Of a stretch of 64,000 nucleotides of DNA, positions 31,617-41,394 are shown in pieces. The stretch is taken from contig NZ_CP120863.1 in assembly GCF_026191725.2 (NCBI RefSeq), positions 2,398,001-2,462,000 of the forward strand. Direction: 5' to 3'. The translations under genes and the position numbers were made by a program. How positions within the stretch are numbered: position 1 is the first letter of the stretch; every line of letters starts with the position of its first letter. The notes under the pieces were generated by a model. It had not been told where the DNA came from, made no database searches, and saw nothing but the letters and a program-made list of their open reading frames with translations. The DNA comes from Roseibium porphyridii. Lineage in GTDB: Bacteria > Pseudomonadota > Alphaproteobacteria > Rhizobiales > Stappiaceae.

Positions 31617-34274
31617 ATGACCGGCGTAAACGAAATTCGCACCGCCTTCCTGGACTACTTCAAGAAGAACGATCACGAGGTGGTCGCCTCCGGTCCGCTG
31701 GTACCGCGGAACGATCCGACATTGATGTTTGCGAACGCGGGAATGAACCAGTTCAAAAACGTTTTCACAGGTTTGGAAAAACGGGATTATCAGCGTGCAG
31801 CGACATCGCAAAAGTGTGTGCGCGCAGGCGGAAAGCATAACGACCTCGACAATGTCGGGTATACCGCACGCCATCATACGTTTTTCGAAATGCTCGGAAA
31901 CTTCTCCTTTGGTGACTATTTCAAGGATCGGGCTATTGAGCTGGCGTGGAACCTGATCACCAAGGAGTATGGTCTACCGGCGGACAAGCTGTTGGTGACG
32001 GTTTATGCCGAAGACGATCAGGCGTTTGATCTTTGGAAGAAGATTGCCGGTCTTGGCGACGACAAGATCATCCGCATTCCGACCTCTGACAATTTCTGGT
32101 CCATGGGCGACACCGGCCCGTGTGGTCCGTGCTCGGAAATCTTTTACGACCACGGCGACCATGTCTGGGGCGGTCCTCCAGGAACACCAGAGGAAGATGG
32201 CGACAGGTTCATCGAGATCTGGAATCTGGTTTTCATGCAGTATGAACAAACGCCTGAAAAACGTCTCAACCTGCCGAGCCCGTCAATCGACACCGGAATG
32301 GGAATCGAGCGCATTGCAGCGGTCATGCAAGGTGTTCACAACAACTATGACATCGATCTTTTCAGGGCATTGATTGCTGCCTCCGAAAACGCGACCGGTG
32401 TTGATGCGGAAGGGGATGCGCTGGGCAGTCACAGGGTAATTGCCGATCATCTGCGCTCGACCAGCTTCCTGATTGCCGATGGTGTTTTGCCATCCAACGA
32501 AGGCCGCGGATATGTGCTGCGCCGGATCATGCGCCGTGGAATGCGCCATGCCCATCTTCTGGGAGCAAGCGAACCGCTGATGCACAAGCTGGTGCCAGCT
32601 CTTGTACGAGAAATGGGTCGGGCCTACCCGGAACTTGGCCGGGCAGAAGACCTGATCACTGAAACACTGAAGCTGGAAGAAACGCGCTTCCGTAAAACGC
32701 TTGAGCGGGGCCTTGGCTTGCTCGACAGCGCTACGCAGGATCTCTCAGCTGGCGGTGAGCTCGATGGGGAAACGGCATTCAAGCTCTATGACACTTATGG
32801 TTTCCCGCTTGATCTGACCCAAGACGCTCTGCGCGCAAGAGAAATTTCCGTCGACACGGACGGGTTTGACACAGCCATGGAGCGCCAAAAAGCAGAAGCG
32901 CGTGCTGCATGGTCCGGTGCCGGCGGTGCGGCGACAGAGACGATCTGGTTCGCCATGAAGGAAAAATACGGCGCGACCGACTTCTTGGGCTACGAGACCG
33001 AGATTGCCGAAGGGGTCGTTGCGGGCCTTGCGTCTGAGGACGCTGAGGTGGCTGAACTGACAGCTGGCCAGAATGGTTTCATGGTGCTGAACCAGACGCC
33101 GTTCTACGGCGAAAGCGGTGGACAGGTCGGCGACACCGGCGTGGTTCTGACAAATGGTGTCAGAGCAACCGTCACGAACACCCAGAAAAAAGCCGACGGC
33201 CTGTTCGTTCACTCCGTTACGGTGGAAGAGGGGACGTTGGTACCCGGTCTTGCGCTTGAGCTGAAGGTGGATCACGGCCGACGCACCGGGATCCGCGCCA
33301 ACCACTCGGCAACGCACCTTGTCCATGAAGCACTGCGCGAAGTCCTGGGAAATCACGTTGCACAGAAAGGTTCGCTGGTCACACCGGAGCGGCTTAGGTT
33401 TGATTTTTCTCATCCTAAGCCCATGAGTGATGAGGAACTGTCGACTGTTGAGACCTATGCCAACGAAATCGTGCTTCAAAACGCGTCGGTCGACACGAGG
33501 CTGATGGCAGTCGACGATGCGATCGAGGCCGGCGCCATGGCCCTGTTTGGTGAGAAATACGGCGAAGAAGTGCGCGTTGTTTCGATGGGGACAGCGCTGC
33601 ACGGTGCCAAGGAAGGCAAACCCTATTCGCTTGAATTGTGCGGTGGCACCCATGTGAACCGCACTGGTGATATCGGGCTGGTCACGCTCGTCTCTGAAGG
33701 AGCGGTTGCGGCAGGCGTGCGTCGGATAGAGGCACTGACCGGTGCTGAGGCAAGAACCTACCTGGATGCACAGGACAAGCGTATGCGTGAGGTTGCCGGT
33801 ATCCTGAAGACGTCTGCCGATGACGTGCCCGGCCGCGTAGCGCAGCTGGTGGAAGAGCGTCGGCGCCTGGAAAAAGAACTGGCCGATGCCAAGAAGAAAC
33901 TTGCCATGGGTGGCGGTGGCTCGGAAGGCGCGCCGGTCAAGGACGCTGGTGCCTACAAGCTGATGGCGCGCACGGTCGAAGGCATCAACCCCAAGGATCT
34001 GAAGGGCATGGCTGATGATGCCAAGGCTCAGCTCGGTTCGGGGGTCGTTGTTCTGATCAATGTGGCCGACGATGGCAAGGCTGCAATTGTCACAGCGGTT
34101 ACAAAAGACCTGACCGACAAGGTCAGTGCTGTTGATCTGGTGAGGCTCGGATCAGAAGCCCTTGGCGGACGCGGAGGCGGCGGACGGCCCGACATGGCAC
34201 AGGCCGGTGGGCCGGATGGTTCCAAGGCGGAAAGCGCAATTGGTGCGATTGAAAGCCATTTGTCGGCTTTGTAG
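31617..34274 (+). CDS. alaS: Alanyl-tRNA synthetase
   Basis: The 885-residue class II synthetase begins [20 protein letters not shown], followed by the motif 1 region [14 protein letters not shown] and [17 protein letters not shown] of motif 2. The editing domain carries the zinc ligands His563 and His567 (HSATH) and Cys675 and His679 (CGGTH). A DHHA1/C-Ala domain ends with [15 protein letters not shown]. It charges tRNA-Ala and clears mischarged Ser and Gly. Full length for the family; it lies next to recA as in many alphaproteobacteria. Confidence 0.98.
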   Translation: MTGVNEIRTAFLDYFKKNDHEVVASGPLVPRNDPTLMFANAGMNQFKNVFTGLEKRDYQRAATSQKCVRAGGKHNDLDNVGYTARHHTFFEMLGNFSFGDYFKDRAIELAWNLITKEYGLPADKLLVTVYAEDDQAFDLWKKIAGLGDDKIIRIPTSDNFWSMGDTGPCGPCSEIFYDHGDHVWGGPPGTPEEDGDRFIEIWNLVFMQYEQTPEKRLNLPSPSIDTGMGIERIAAVMQGVHNNYDIDLFRALIAASENATGVDAEGDALGSHRVIADHLRSTSFLIADGVLPSNEGRGYVLRRIMRRGMRHAHLLGASEPLMHKLVPALVREMGRAYPELGRAEDLITETLKLEETRFRKTLERGLGLLDSATQDLSAGGELDGETAFKLYDTYGFPLDLTQDALRAREISVDTDGFDTAMERQKAEARAAWSGAGGAATETIWFAMKEKYGATDFLGYETEIAEGVVAGLASEDAEVAELTAGQNGFMVLNQTPFYGESGGQVGDTGVVLTNGVRATVTNTQKKADGLFVHSVTVEEGTLVPGLALELKVDHGRRTGIRANHSATHLVHEALREVLGNHVAQKGSLVTPERLRFDFSHPKPMSDEELSTVETYANEIVLQNASVDTRLMAVDDAIEAGAMALFGEKYGEEVRVVSMGTALHGAKEGKPYSLELCGGTHVNRTGDIGLVTLVSEGAVAAGVRRIEALTGAEARTYLDAQDKRMREVAGILKTSADDVPGRVAQLVEERRRLEKELADAKKKLAMGGGGSEGAPVKDAGAYKLMARTVEGINPKDLKGMADDAKAQLGSGVVVLINVADDGKAAIVTAVTKDLTDKVSAVDLVRLGSEALGGRGGGGRPDMAQAGGPDGSKAESAIGAIESHLSAL

Positions 34275-34301
34275 GTCTTGCCGGAACGACTGCTGAAAAT
34301 G

Positions 34302-34330
34302 AAAAAGCGTGCCAATGGGCACGCTTTTTT
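34302..34330. terminator. Terminator after alaS (bidirectional)
   Basis: AAAAAGCGTGCC (34302-34313) pairs with GGCACGCTTTTT (34318-34329) around AATG, with a T-run on the plus side and A-run complement on the minus side. It ends alaS and can also end the convergent 41-residue gene. Confidence 0.92.
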
Positions 34331-34360
34331 CATGAGAAAAAGTCTTGTGATGGGTTTTAG

Positions 34361-34486
34361 TCAGTGAACCATTGCAACAGCTGCAAGAGAGGCGGCTGCC
34401 AGCAAGGTGGATACCAAAAGCATTTTCAGTACGACATGGTGCGGCGAAGTCTCCGCAGCTCTAGCCTTGTCAGTTTCGATAGTCAT
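34361..34486 (-). CDS. Small single-pass membrane peptide, 41 residues
   Basis: The frame starts at the ATG at 34486 behind a strong AAGGAGA ribosome binding site (8 bases away) and encodes a charged N-terminus (MTIETDKARAAETSPHHVV) and one hydrophobic helix (LLVSTLLAAASLAAVAMV) at the C-terminus. No family is recognised. It converges on alaS and shares its terminator. The strong ribosome site, correct topology and terminator make it a likely real gene. Its own promoter would lie in the 34487-34640 region. Confidence 0.6.
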   Translation of the reverse strand: MTIETDKARAAETSPHHVVLKMLLVSTLLAAASLAAVAMVH

Positions 34487-34700
34487 GTTCGTCTCCTTAT
34501 TGAGTGTTTTGCTTACCCTTCTAAAGATGGGGGCTGCGACAAATTTGCCCAATCACGTTGATACCATTTTAGCTCACGGCTTCGCGTAGTCTTCGTGAAG
34601 TGGTCGGTGAGCAAACAGCTGCGCAAGCAAGAGCGCTTTGTCTGAAACCATTCTTCGGCTATTCCTTTTTCAGGATCGCAAAAGACACCGGAGTACGCGG

Positions 34701-35993
34701 GTGACGCGCCAAGAATTCAAGCGAGCGCTCTATGAAGTGCTTGAAGACACAGGCAAACGAAAGCTTGCGGCTCGTTTCTTGCGCCATTTTCTCGTTTTTC
34801 TGATCATCTTCAATATCGTCTTGGCCGTGTTCGAAACCGTGCCGCAGGTAAGGCTCGGTTTCGGGGAACATCTGCGGTTTCTCCAACTCGGAAGCGGCTT
34901 TATCTTCCTGGTCGAATATATCTTGCGTCTCTATGTTGCCGATCTGCATCCGCCGCTGCGCCGTTACGGGCCGATCCGTGCGCGCCTTCGCTATGCGGTT
35001 CACCCCGATGCGCTGGTTGATCTGATTGGTGCACTGCCGCTTTTGTTTGTGCTGTTCTTGCCCAACCAGGCGGTGGTGGTTGTCATCATTTTGCGTCTGC
35101 TCCGGTTCCTGAAACTGGCGCGCTATTCGCCCGCACTCAGATCGCTAATTTCTGCCGTGGCCAATGAGCGTCGGGCATTGCTCGGTTCGACCATGATCAT
35201 TATGGGGGTTATCCTGCTTGCGGCGACCACCATGTACCTGATCGAACACGATGATCAGCCAGAGAAGTTTCGCAGCATCCTTCATGGCATGTATTGGGCC
35301 ATCACCACCGTCACCACGGTTGGCTATGGCGATGTTGTGCCTGTCAGCAATCTAGGAAAGATGGTCGGCAGCTTCGTCATGCTGCTTGGTTATGGTCTCA
35401 TTGCCTTGCCGGTGGGCATCATCGCCTCAGCATTTGCGAGGGAAATACACAGCCGGGATTTCGTCGTCACCTGGTCCATGGTGGCGCGTGTGCCCCTGTT
35501 TGAAGACCTCAAGGCGACGGAAATTGCGGAAGTTTCCAAGCTTCTTCAGGCACAAAGCGTGCGCAAGGGCATGACAATTGCCGATCGGGGCGACGTCGCC
35601 GACAGGATGTATTTCATTTCTGATGGAGAGGTTGAAATCAAGCTGCCCCACGATACGGTTTACCTCGGTGAAGGAAGCTTCTTCGGCGAACTCGCTCTTA
35701 TCAATCAGACCCGGCGGACGGCAACGGTATCAGCCTACAGCGACTGTCAGCTTCTTGTACTGGAAGCTGAAGCGCTGAGGCAGCTCATGGACCGGGATGA
35801 AGCGCTTGCCAAGAAGATCATGGACGAAGCGCGGGAACGGGCACTGGCGGGCAAAAAGGTTCTGGGAGAACTTGCCGAAGAAGAGCTCCAGCAAGCTGGC
35901 GTCTTTGCGGCAGGCGAGGATGCGCGTACAGAGCCGGAGCCTGAGCTTTTTTCAAAAGATGAAGCCGGGCAGGACAAGGATCCTGCTCAGTAG
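34701..35993 (+). CDS. Cyclic-nucleotide-gated K+ channel (6-TM, MlotiK1-like)
   Basis: I place the start at GTG 34701, 7 bases after GGAG (34690-34693); a TTG at 34638 would add 21 residues and has a weaker site. Six membrane segments include an S4-like helix with regularly spaced arginines (VVIILRLLRFLKLARYSPALRS). The selectivity filter is TTVGYGD. After S6 comes a short linker, then a cyclic-nucleotide-binding domain with FFGELALINQTRRTATVSA, whose Arg is the phosphate-binding residue. It resembles Mesorhizobium MlotiK1 in the ERDIQPEKF-like pore turret region. It should pass K+ when cAMP or cGMP binds. A charged tail ends the protein. Confidence 0.88.
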   Translation: MTRQEFKRALYEVLEDTGKRKLAARFLRHFLVFLIIFNIVLAVFETVPQVRLGFGEHLRFLQLGSGFIFLVEYILRLYVADLHPPLRRYGPIRARLRYAVHPDALVDLIGALPLLFVLFLPNQAVVVVIILRLLRFLKLARYSPALRSLISAVANERRALLGSTMIIMGVILLAATTMYLIEHDDQPEKFRSILHGMYWAITTVTTVGYGDVVPVSNLGKMVGSFVMLLGYGLIALPVGIIASAFAREIHSRDFVVTWSMVARVPLFEDLKATEIAEVSKLLQAQSVRKGMTIADRGDVADRMYFISDGEVEIKLPHDTVYLGEGSFFGELALINQTRRTATVSAYSDCQLLVLEAEALRQLMDRDEALAKKIMDEARERALAGKKVLGELAEEELQQAGVFAAGEDARTEPEPELFSKDEAGQDKDPAQ

Positions 35994-36460
35994 GGAACCA
36001 GCCCTTGGGGGAGGCGGCCATAGAGTGGATCGCCGTGCCAGAACACGTCAGTTGGGCCGACGACAAAGTCAATCAGATTCCAACGGTTGTACTGAAAACG
36101 GAGTAGCGCGAATGTGGCAAGTCCGTCCATATATTCGGCCTGCTGCGCATATGTGGTGCTTCTCAGATCAATGGTGCCTCCACCCGGTCTTTGCGGGCTG
36201 ACCTGGACAAATGCCCATCCGTTGCCGGCGCGCATCCAGTCGACCACAAACTCGACAGGTGGCCCGACCCGTGCCTCCAGCATCGGGCGTACCGCATTGA
36301 GAATATCGCCGCGTTCCGGAGTGCCCCGGGCAGGCTCGTAGACGGACTGGGCTCCTGCTTGGATACCAAGGCAAACGAGAAGAACAAGACTTGCAGAAAT
36401 CTTCGTAACCAATTGCTTTAGTTTGAAAAAAGAGATTTCTTGAGAAATTGATTCAAGCAC
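35987..36460 (-). CDS. Secreted protein of unknown function
   Basis: The protein has 157 residues from a GTG at 36460 that has GGAG six bases upstream. An N-terminal hydrophobic stretch (ISASLVLLVCLGIQAGAQS) looks like a signal peptide. The mature part is a small beta-rich domain (VEFVVDWMRAGNGWAFVQVSPQRPGG; WNLIDFVVGPTDVFW) that I do not recognise. It overlaps the K+ channel gene tail to tail by 7 bases and is divergent from the racemase gene. Confidence 0.7.
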   Translation of the reverse strand: MLESISQEISFFKLKQLVTKISASLVLLVCLGIQAGAQSVYEPARGTPERGDILNAVRPMLEARVGPPVEFVVDWMRAGNGWAFVQVSPQRPGGGTIDLRSTTYAQQAEYMDGLATFALLRFQYNRWNLIDFVVGPTDVFWHGDPLYGRLPQGLVPY

Positions 36461-36508
36461 GGCAGTCTCCGTCTATCCAGAAGATTAGAAAGCAGGCGAG
36501 ACGCTACC

Positions 36509-37210
36509 ATGAAAACCATCGGTTTGCTCGGTGGAATGAGCTGGGAAAGCACATCCATCTATTATCAGTTGCTCAATCGCCTGACGCGAGAACGGCTGGG
36601 TGGCCTGCATTCTGCGGAGTGCCTGCTGTGGTCGTTCGATTTTGCAGAGATTGAAGCCGCACAAGCGAGGGGCGATTGGCAGCTGGCGACACAAATGATG
36701 ATCGCGGCGGCGGAACGGCTTGAAAGAGGTGGCGCGGAGTGCCTGGTGATCTGCACCAACACAATGCACAAAATGGCCGATGATGTTCAGGCTGCGAGCG
36801 CTGTGCCGCTTATTCACATTGCAGATGCAACAGCCCCGGCCATAACTGAAGCGGAGTGCCGGACACCGCTTCTACTGGCAACCGGTTACACGATGGAACA
36901 AGACTTTTACAAGGGCCATCTGCGAGAGCGCCACGGCATCGAAGTGCGCATTCCCGAACCGAACGACAGGGCTGAGGTTCACCGGATTATCTATGAGGAA
37001 CTTTGCCGGGGAGAAGTCTGGGCCGATTCCAAACAAACCTTTTTGGATATCGTTGAAAAGGAGGTCGGCGGCGGAGCTGACGCGGTCATATTCGGCTGCA
37101 CGGAAATCGGACTACTCGTAAGACCAGAAGACTTCTCCATTCCGGCCTTTGATACGACCGTGCTTCATGTCAGGGCTGCCCTTGATTTCGCTCTGTCTCA
37201 ATCGACTTGA
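36509..37210 (+). CDS. Aspartate/glutamate racemase family protein
   Basis: The 233-residue protein has the family opening KTIGLLGGMSWESTSIYY and the two catalytic cysteines, Cys82 in VICTNTMHK and Cys197 in FGCTEIGLL. It should interconvert L and D forms of Asp, Glu or another amino acid, without PLP, in the cytoplasm. It resembles E. coli YgeA (broad-specificity racemase). The gene stands alone between divergent and convergent neighbours. Confidence 0.9.
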   Translation: MKTIGLLGGMSWESTSIYYQLLNRLTRERLGGLHSAECLLWSFDFAEIEAAQARGDWQLATQMMIAAAERLERGGAECLVICTNTMHKMADDVQAASAVPLIHIADATAPAITEAECRTPLLLATGYTMEQDFYKGHLRERHGIEVRIPEPNDRAEVHRIIYEELCRGEVWADSKQTFLDIVEKEVGGGADAVIFGCTEIGLLVRPEDFSIPAFDTTVLHVRAALDFALSQST

Positions 37211-37264
37211 GATCAATGGTTCGGGCAGCAGAAAGACCGGGAACAGTGCTTGCAACCGCCTTGG

Positions 37265-37903
37265 TCAATCTGTCCGAACAGGAGCTGTTGCCTGAAAACT
37301 CGCTCTGGATTTGAAGAAGGATAGCCAGGCCGCCAGTCGAGGAGTGCTTTTGAGCAGCAAGTCTCCTTCTTCTGCGATCTCGAACAGGGATAGCATTGGC
37401 GCTGCATGACAATCGGCGAGACTGGGGAGCTCACCAAGAAGGAACGGTTCGCCCTCAATAAGCGTTTCAAGGGCGGCCAGCACGGTTCTGGCCGGACCAA
37501 GCGCCGACGCGATTTTGACCTCGTCGGCAGGGGCTCCATCGCGTGTCTTGACCACCCGTTCCACGTAAATGTCCCAGACCAGCGTCCGATAAGCATATGC
37601 ATCCAGGATAGACAGGATCTGTGTCATCCCGGCGCGGAGCTTCGGGGTCGCAGGCTGAAGGGTAGGGCCATCGAAAGCCTCGTCCACATAACGCAGGATG
37701 GCCGTTGTCTCATAGAGATGAAAATCACCGTCCTTCAACAACGGGATTTTACCGAACGGGTGCAGTGACTGATACTCCGACGATGGCCCCTCGGAGGCAA
37801 AGATATCGATGGGTGTCAGGTCGTAGGACAGGCCCTTTTCCTCCAGCGCCAACCGTGCAGAACGGACATAAACGGAATAGTCTGCTCCGAAGAGTTCAAT
37901 CAT
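37265..37903 (-). CDS. Glutathione S-transferase family protein
   Basis: The 212-residue protein has a thioredoxin-like N-terminal domain (IELFGADYSVYVRSARLALEEKGLSY; cis-Pro in FGKIPLL; ETTAILRYVDEAF) and a helical C-terminal domain (about 90-205). Substrates are unknown. Its ATG overlaps the fetB stop (37900-37903), so it is co-translated with the FetAB exporter, an unusual pairing that suggests a shared role under metal or peroxide stress. Confidence 0.88.
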   Translation of the reverse strand: MIELFGADYSVYVRSARLALEEKGLSYDLTPIDIFASEGPSSEYQSLHPFGKIPLLKDGDFHLYETTAILRYVDEAFDGPTLQPATPKLRAGMTQILSILDAYAYRTLVWDIYVERVVKTRDGAPADEVKIASALGPARTVLAALETLIEGEPFLLGELPSLADCHAAPMLSLFEIAEEGDLLLKSTPRLAAWLSFFKSRASFQATAPVRTD

Positions 37904-38706
37904 GATGTTCCTCCGCTTAGTCGGTCGAGCCTAAGCCTGTGCCGTGTGTCGGTCAGCCGCCAAATACTGCCATATGTAGCCCCGAGTACGCCGAGACCGG
38001 TTGCCCCTCCCAACAAGAACATGACCAGGAGCTGGTACTTTACCGCTTCTTGCGGATCGACACCCGAAAGGATCTGACCTGTCATCATTCCGGGAAGGGA
38101 CACAACGCCCGTCGCCGCCATTGCGTTGATAATCGGCGTGAAACCTGACCGAAGTGCCTGCCTGGCGAAAGGGCGTGTCGCTTCCCAGCGGCTGCGACCG
38201 AGGAGAAGCTGCGCCTCAACTTCACGCTTGCCTTTGGCCAGTGCTGTATGAAGCGTATCAAGACCAAGGCTGACGCCTGTCATCGTGTTTCCGAGGATCA
38301 TTCCGAAAAGAGGGAGCGCATATTGGGGTTGCCAGACGGGGTCAGGACGGATCTGCCCGGCAAGACCGTAAAGTGTAACAAGTGCTCCGGATATCAGCAT
38401 TGCACCTGCCCCAAGGCCTGGGCCCCAAAGACCCTTGAGGCGACGATCCTGGCGGACCCATATCTCGCGCCCTGCAAAGACGCCCATGACAGCCGCCACC
38501 AGCATTGTCCAGTACAACGACCCGGCAAAGAAGATCAGCTTCAACACCAGCCCGACCAGAATCAACTGCACGGTCATGCGCAGCGCCGAGACCAGCAGGG
38601 TCCGGGTCAGACCCAGGTCGAGGAGTATGGAAAGGATGGCATTCAGCAGCAGGAACACCGAGGCGGCCACGAGATCCCAATAGGATAGAACCTGATAAGT
38701 GTTCAT
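37900..38706 (-). CDS. fetB: FetB-type iron export permease (UPF0014)
   Basis: The 268-residue membrane protein matches the YbbM/FetB family: LILVGLVLKLIFF, the long helices, LPLFGMILGNTMTGVSLGLDTL and SLPGMMTGQILSGVDPQEAVKYQ. With FetA it forms an ABC exporter that lowers cellular iron and protects E. coli from peroxide. The ATG overlaps the fetA stop, and the gene's own stop overlaps the GST start. Confidence 0.9.
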   Translation of the reverse strand: MNTYQVLSYWDLVAASVFLLLNAILSILLDLGLTRTLLVSALRMTVQLILVGLVLKLIFFAGSLYWTMLVAAVMGVFAGREIWVRQDRRLKGLWGPGLGAGAMLISGALVTLYGLAGQIRPDPVWQPQYALPLFGMILGNTMTGVSLGLDTLHTALAKGKREVEAQLLLGRSRWEATRPFARQALRSGFTPIINAMAATGVVSLPGMMTGQILSGVDPQEAVKYQLLVMFLLGGATGLGVLGATYGSIWRLTDTRHRLRLDRLSGGTS

Positions 38707-39311
38707 GAGGCCTCCTCGTGGAGGTCACGTTTCAACAATCTTCCGCCCTCCATATGAACGCAGTCAGCCTTTAGACGGATCGATTGCTCGGGGTCGTGCG
38801 TAACGAGCAAGATGGTGCGTCCAGCTGCGACCCTCTCTTTTAGGAGCAGTTCCACCTTGGCAACCGACGGCGGATCGAGGGCGGATGTTGGTTCGTCAAG
38901 CAGGAGGATTTCCGGGTCAATCTGCAAGGCGCGAACAAGTGCCAGACGTTGACGTTCACCCGTCGACAGCCTGGAGACCTCCCAGCCTGAAGCTTCTTCC
39001 AGGCCGACGGCAGCAAGTTGTTTGACAAGTTCTGGGGTGGGTTGAAAATGATCTGCTACGCGTTCCGACCACCAGCCGCTCTCCGCGGGTACATACGCCA
39101 CTTTGCGTCGCCAATCGGGTGCAGAAAATCGTTCACGATCTCTGCCATTCAGCGTGATTGTTCCGCTGCTTTCATCCAGATCGGCCAGTGCCCTCAAAAA
39201 CAGAGACTTTCCGGCACCGGAAGGACCGGAAATGGCGGTGCAGCTCCCATCTTCCAGCACAAGGTTGATTGGGCCAATCAGAGATGTCTTCAGCTCGTCA
39301 ATGATTAGCAC
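38703..39311 (-). CDS. fetA: FetA-type iron export ATPase
   Basis: The 202-residue ABC ATPase has Walker A GPSGAGKS (29-36), signature LSTGERQ, Walker B ILLLDEP and the switch LVTHD. The short length and overlap with fetB identify it as FetA (YbbL). The start is GTG at 39311 with a GAGAGGA site upstream. It is the first gene of the fetA-fetB-GST operon. Confidence 0.9.
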   Translation of the reverse strand: MLIIDELKTSLIGPINLVLEDGSCTAISGPSGAGKSLFLRALADLDESSGTITLNGRDRERFSAPDWRRKVAYVPAESGWWSERVADHFQPTPELVKQLAAVGLEEASGWEVSRLSTGERQRLALVRALQIDPEILLLDEPTSALDPPSVAKVELLLKERVAAGRTILLVTHDPEQSIRLKADCVHMEGGRLLKRDLHEEAS

Positions 39312-39560
39312 CAGTTACGTCCTCTCTCGAGCGCGCAGCCTATCCCGGGTGGTGGAAAGGAGCAATCGGACACGTTGCGTTTTGACTGACCTGGAAGGTA
39401 TGTGTGGGAGACCTGTTGATCCTGAGATTGGCGACCTTTGATTGAAGCAATTCCGGCTGGCGCGAAGGGACGCTGCTGCTATGCTCCGCCCGAGAGGACC
39501 GGACCGCCCTTTAAAAAGGTGGCCGTTCGATGAAAATTGCACTTCAGAACTGGGCAGTCC

Positions 39561-40571
39561 ATGACATTGGAACACACGACACTTCGCAAATATCTTCTTC
39601 AAATGCAGAAGGAACATGGGCTCGATCAGGACCTGACGCTACTTGTCGAGGATATTGCAACGTCGTGCCGGATAATATCGCACCAAATCCGCAATGGCCC
39701 GTTTCTCGACATCCTGGGCGCAACCGAAACATCCAACATTCAAGGCGAAACCCAGAAACAGCTGGATGTCATCGCAAATGACGTGTTCCTCAGTCATTGC
39801 TCGAATTGTCAGCGTGTTGCGGCCCTCGTGTCAGAAGAAATGGACGATGTAATCTGGCTGAAGGAAACTCCCAAGGCCGGAGACTATCTGGTTTATTTCG
39901 ACCCGCTTGACGGTTCCTCGAACCTGAATGTGAACCTCTCCGTCGGTTCCATATTTTCGGTTGTCGAGCTTGAGCAGGACATAGAAACGCTGACGAACGA
40001 AGTGGTTCTGCTGAAGGGTACAAAACAGGTCTTTGCCGGATACTCGCTCTACGGCCCTTCCACATCGCTCGTGTTTTCGACCGGCAAGGGTGTCCAGGGG
40101 TTCACGCACAAGATGGGAACGGGTGAGTTTCTCTTGACCTTCCCGGATATGTGTCTGCCAGACTCGACCGAGGAATTTGCCATCAATGCATCCCGTTGGC
40201 GTCATTGGGACGAGACAATCCGGCGATATGTCGAGGAATGTATCAAGGGTGAAAATGGCCCGAGACAAAAGTCGTTCAACATGCGTTGGACAGCCTCGAT
40301 GGTGGCTGAAATCCACAGGATCCTTACCCGGGGCGGGGTCTTTCTTTATCCCGTTGACGCTGAAAACGAACAAACAGGCGGCAAGCTCAGGCTATTGTAT
40401 GAAGCCAATCCCATGAGTTTCATTGTCGAGCAGGCCGGGGGACGCGCATCTACCGGCAGAGAACGTATTCTGGGTGTTCAGCCTCAATCCCATCATCAGC
40501 GCATTTCGGTGATCATGGGCTGTCGAAACGAAGTCGAATTGATTGAAAGCTACTACGCGGAACAGACCTGA
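39561..40571 (+). CDS. fbp: Class I fructose-1,6-bisphosphatase
   Basis: The protein has 336 residues from the ATG at 39561 (a TTG at 39537 would add eight residues and fits the family less well). The metal site is Glu92/Glu93 (SEEMDD), Asp114/Asp117 in YFDPLDGSSN, and the substrate site LLYEANPMSFIVEQAGG near 280. It removes the 1-phosphate of fructose 1,6-bisphosphate in gluconeogenesis or the Calvin cycle. No Calvin-cycle genes are nearby, so gluconeogenesis is likelier. Confidence 0.95.
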   Translation: MTLEHTTLRKYLLQMQKEHGLDQDLTLLVEDIATSCRIISHQIRNGPFLDILGATETSNIQGETQKQLDVIANDVFLSHCSNCQRVAALVSEEMDDVIWLKETPKAGDYLVYFDPLDGSSNLNVNLSVGSIFSVVELEQDIETLTNEVVLLKGTKQVFAGYSLYGPSTSLVFSTGKGVQGFTHKMGTGEFLLTFPDMCLPDSTEEFAINASRWRHWDETIRRYVEECIKGENGPRQKSFNMRWTASMVAEIHRILTRGGVFLYPVDAENEQTGGKLRLLYEANPMSFIVEQAGGRASTGRERILGVQPQSHHQRISVIMGCRNEVELIESYYAEQT

Positions 40572-40735
40572 GGCCTGTTCCAAGCTGGCGTCCGAACTGA
40601 AGACAACCAAGGCAGTTGCTTCAAGTTCGGCGTCACATGGCTTTAGCAAGTGATGACGCCTCTGGATCATGTACCTTCGGCAGAGGGAACTCAAAAAGTC
40701 CTTTAAGGAGTGCGTGATGAAAGGGTCAGCCTGTG

Positions 40736-41200
40736 TCAGAGCGCTTTCCTGTATACCACCTTGTCGTCTCCCGGTGCCCAGAAGTCGCGGATGCGTGCTT
40801 CTTTGTCGTAGCCATTTTGAACATAAAATTTCCGGGTGGCTGCGAAGTCATCTGTCCCTGACGTTTCGACCACCAGGATGCGTTGACCTTTGCCTTTGAG
40901 ATGACTTTCAGCGGCCCTGACAAGTGCTGTTCCCAATCCCTTGCCCTGCAAGTCCGGACGAACAGCGAGTGCCAGCATGTTCCAGGTTCCATCTGCCAGT
41001 TCTTCTGGAACCGTGAAGCAAAAACCCACAGGCTTTCCGTCAAGGTGACATGTGAGCCAAAAGGCTTCCGTGTCTCCCGCCAGTGAAGGGCCAAGCATCT
41101 CCGGGAGCATTTCACTTGGAAACAGCTCGGTCTGGTCCAGCACCAATTGCAGTGCCGGAACGTCGTCTTTTGTGGTTGAGCTGATCGATGGTTTTGTCAT
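40736..41200 (-). CDS. GNAT family N-acetyltransferase
   Basis: The protein has 154 residues from the ATG at 41200. The acetyl-CoA site is clear: LALAVRPDLQGKGLGTALVRAAE (Q/RxxGxG/A), followed by RILVVETSGTDDFAATRKFYVQNGY with the late beta-strand and GY. The acceptor is unknown. It converges on fbp and is divergent from the ABC importer operon at 41395. Confidence 0.88.
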   Translation of the reverse strand: MTKPSISSTTKDDVPALQLVLDQTELFPSEMLPEMLGPSLAGDTEAFWLTCHLDGKPVGFCFTVPEELADGTWNMLALAVRPDLQGKGLGTALVRAAESHLKGKGQRILVVETSGTDDFAATRKFYVQNGYDKEARIRDFWAPGDDKVVYRKAL

Positions 41201-41332
41201 TGTGCGTGATCTCTCGCGAATGGTGTTCTGTTCATTTGGAGGAACTGGTTCCGGGCCGAGATGCACGGCTAGAATGCTCGTACTTTTGATAACCCGAAGA
41301 GATCAAAATTTCCCGAAATTTTTCTTTGCAAT

Positions 41333-41356
41333 GTAATGTTATAACGGATACGCATT
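41333..41356. promoter_or_regulatory. Possible metal-repressor (Zur-like) half-palindrome
   Basis: GTAATGTTATAAC (41333-41345) resembles one half of Zur-type boxes (AATGTTATA arms), followed by an imperfect second half ending in CATT. It lies about 50 bases before the binding-protein start. One good half-site only, so this is tentative. Confidence 0.25.
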
Positions 41357-41394
41357 GTGGCATCCGTCAGTCATGTTTTATTCTGGAGTCGATC

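Noticed and set aside
32745..33653. A 302-residue minus-strand frame inside alaS
   Set aside because: It is the antisense shadow of the alaS editing domain, with no ribosome site.
39530..39781. A short frame with an AAAAAGG site overlapping the fbp start out of frame
   Set aside because: It runs into the fbp coding region in another frame and shows no protein-like pattern; the G-rich site may simply be part of the fbp leader.
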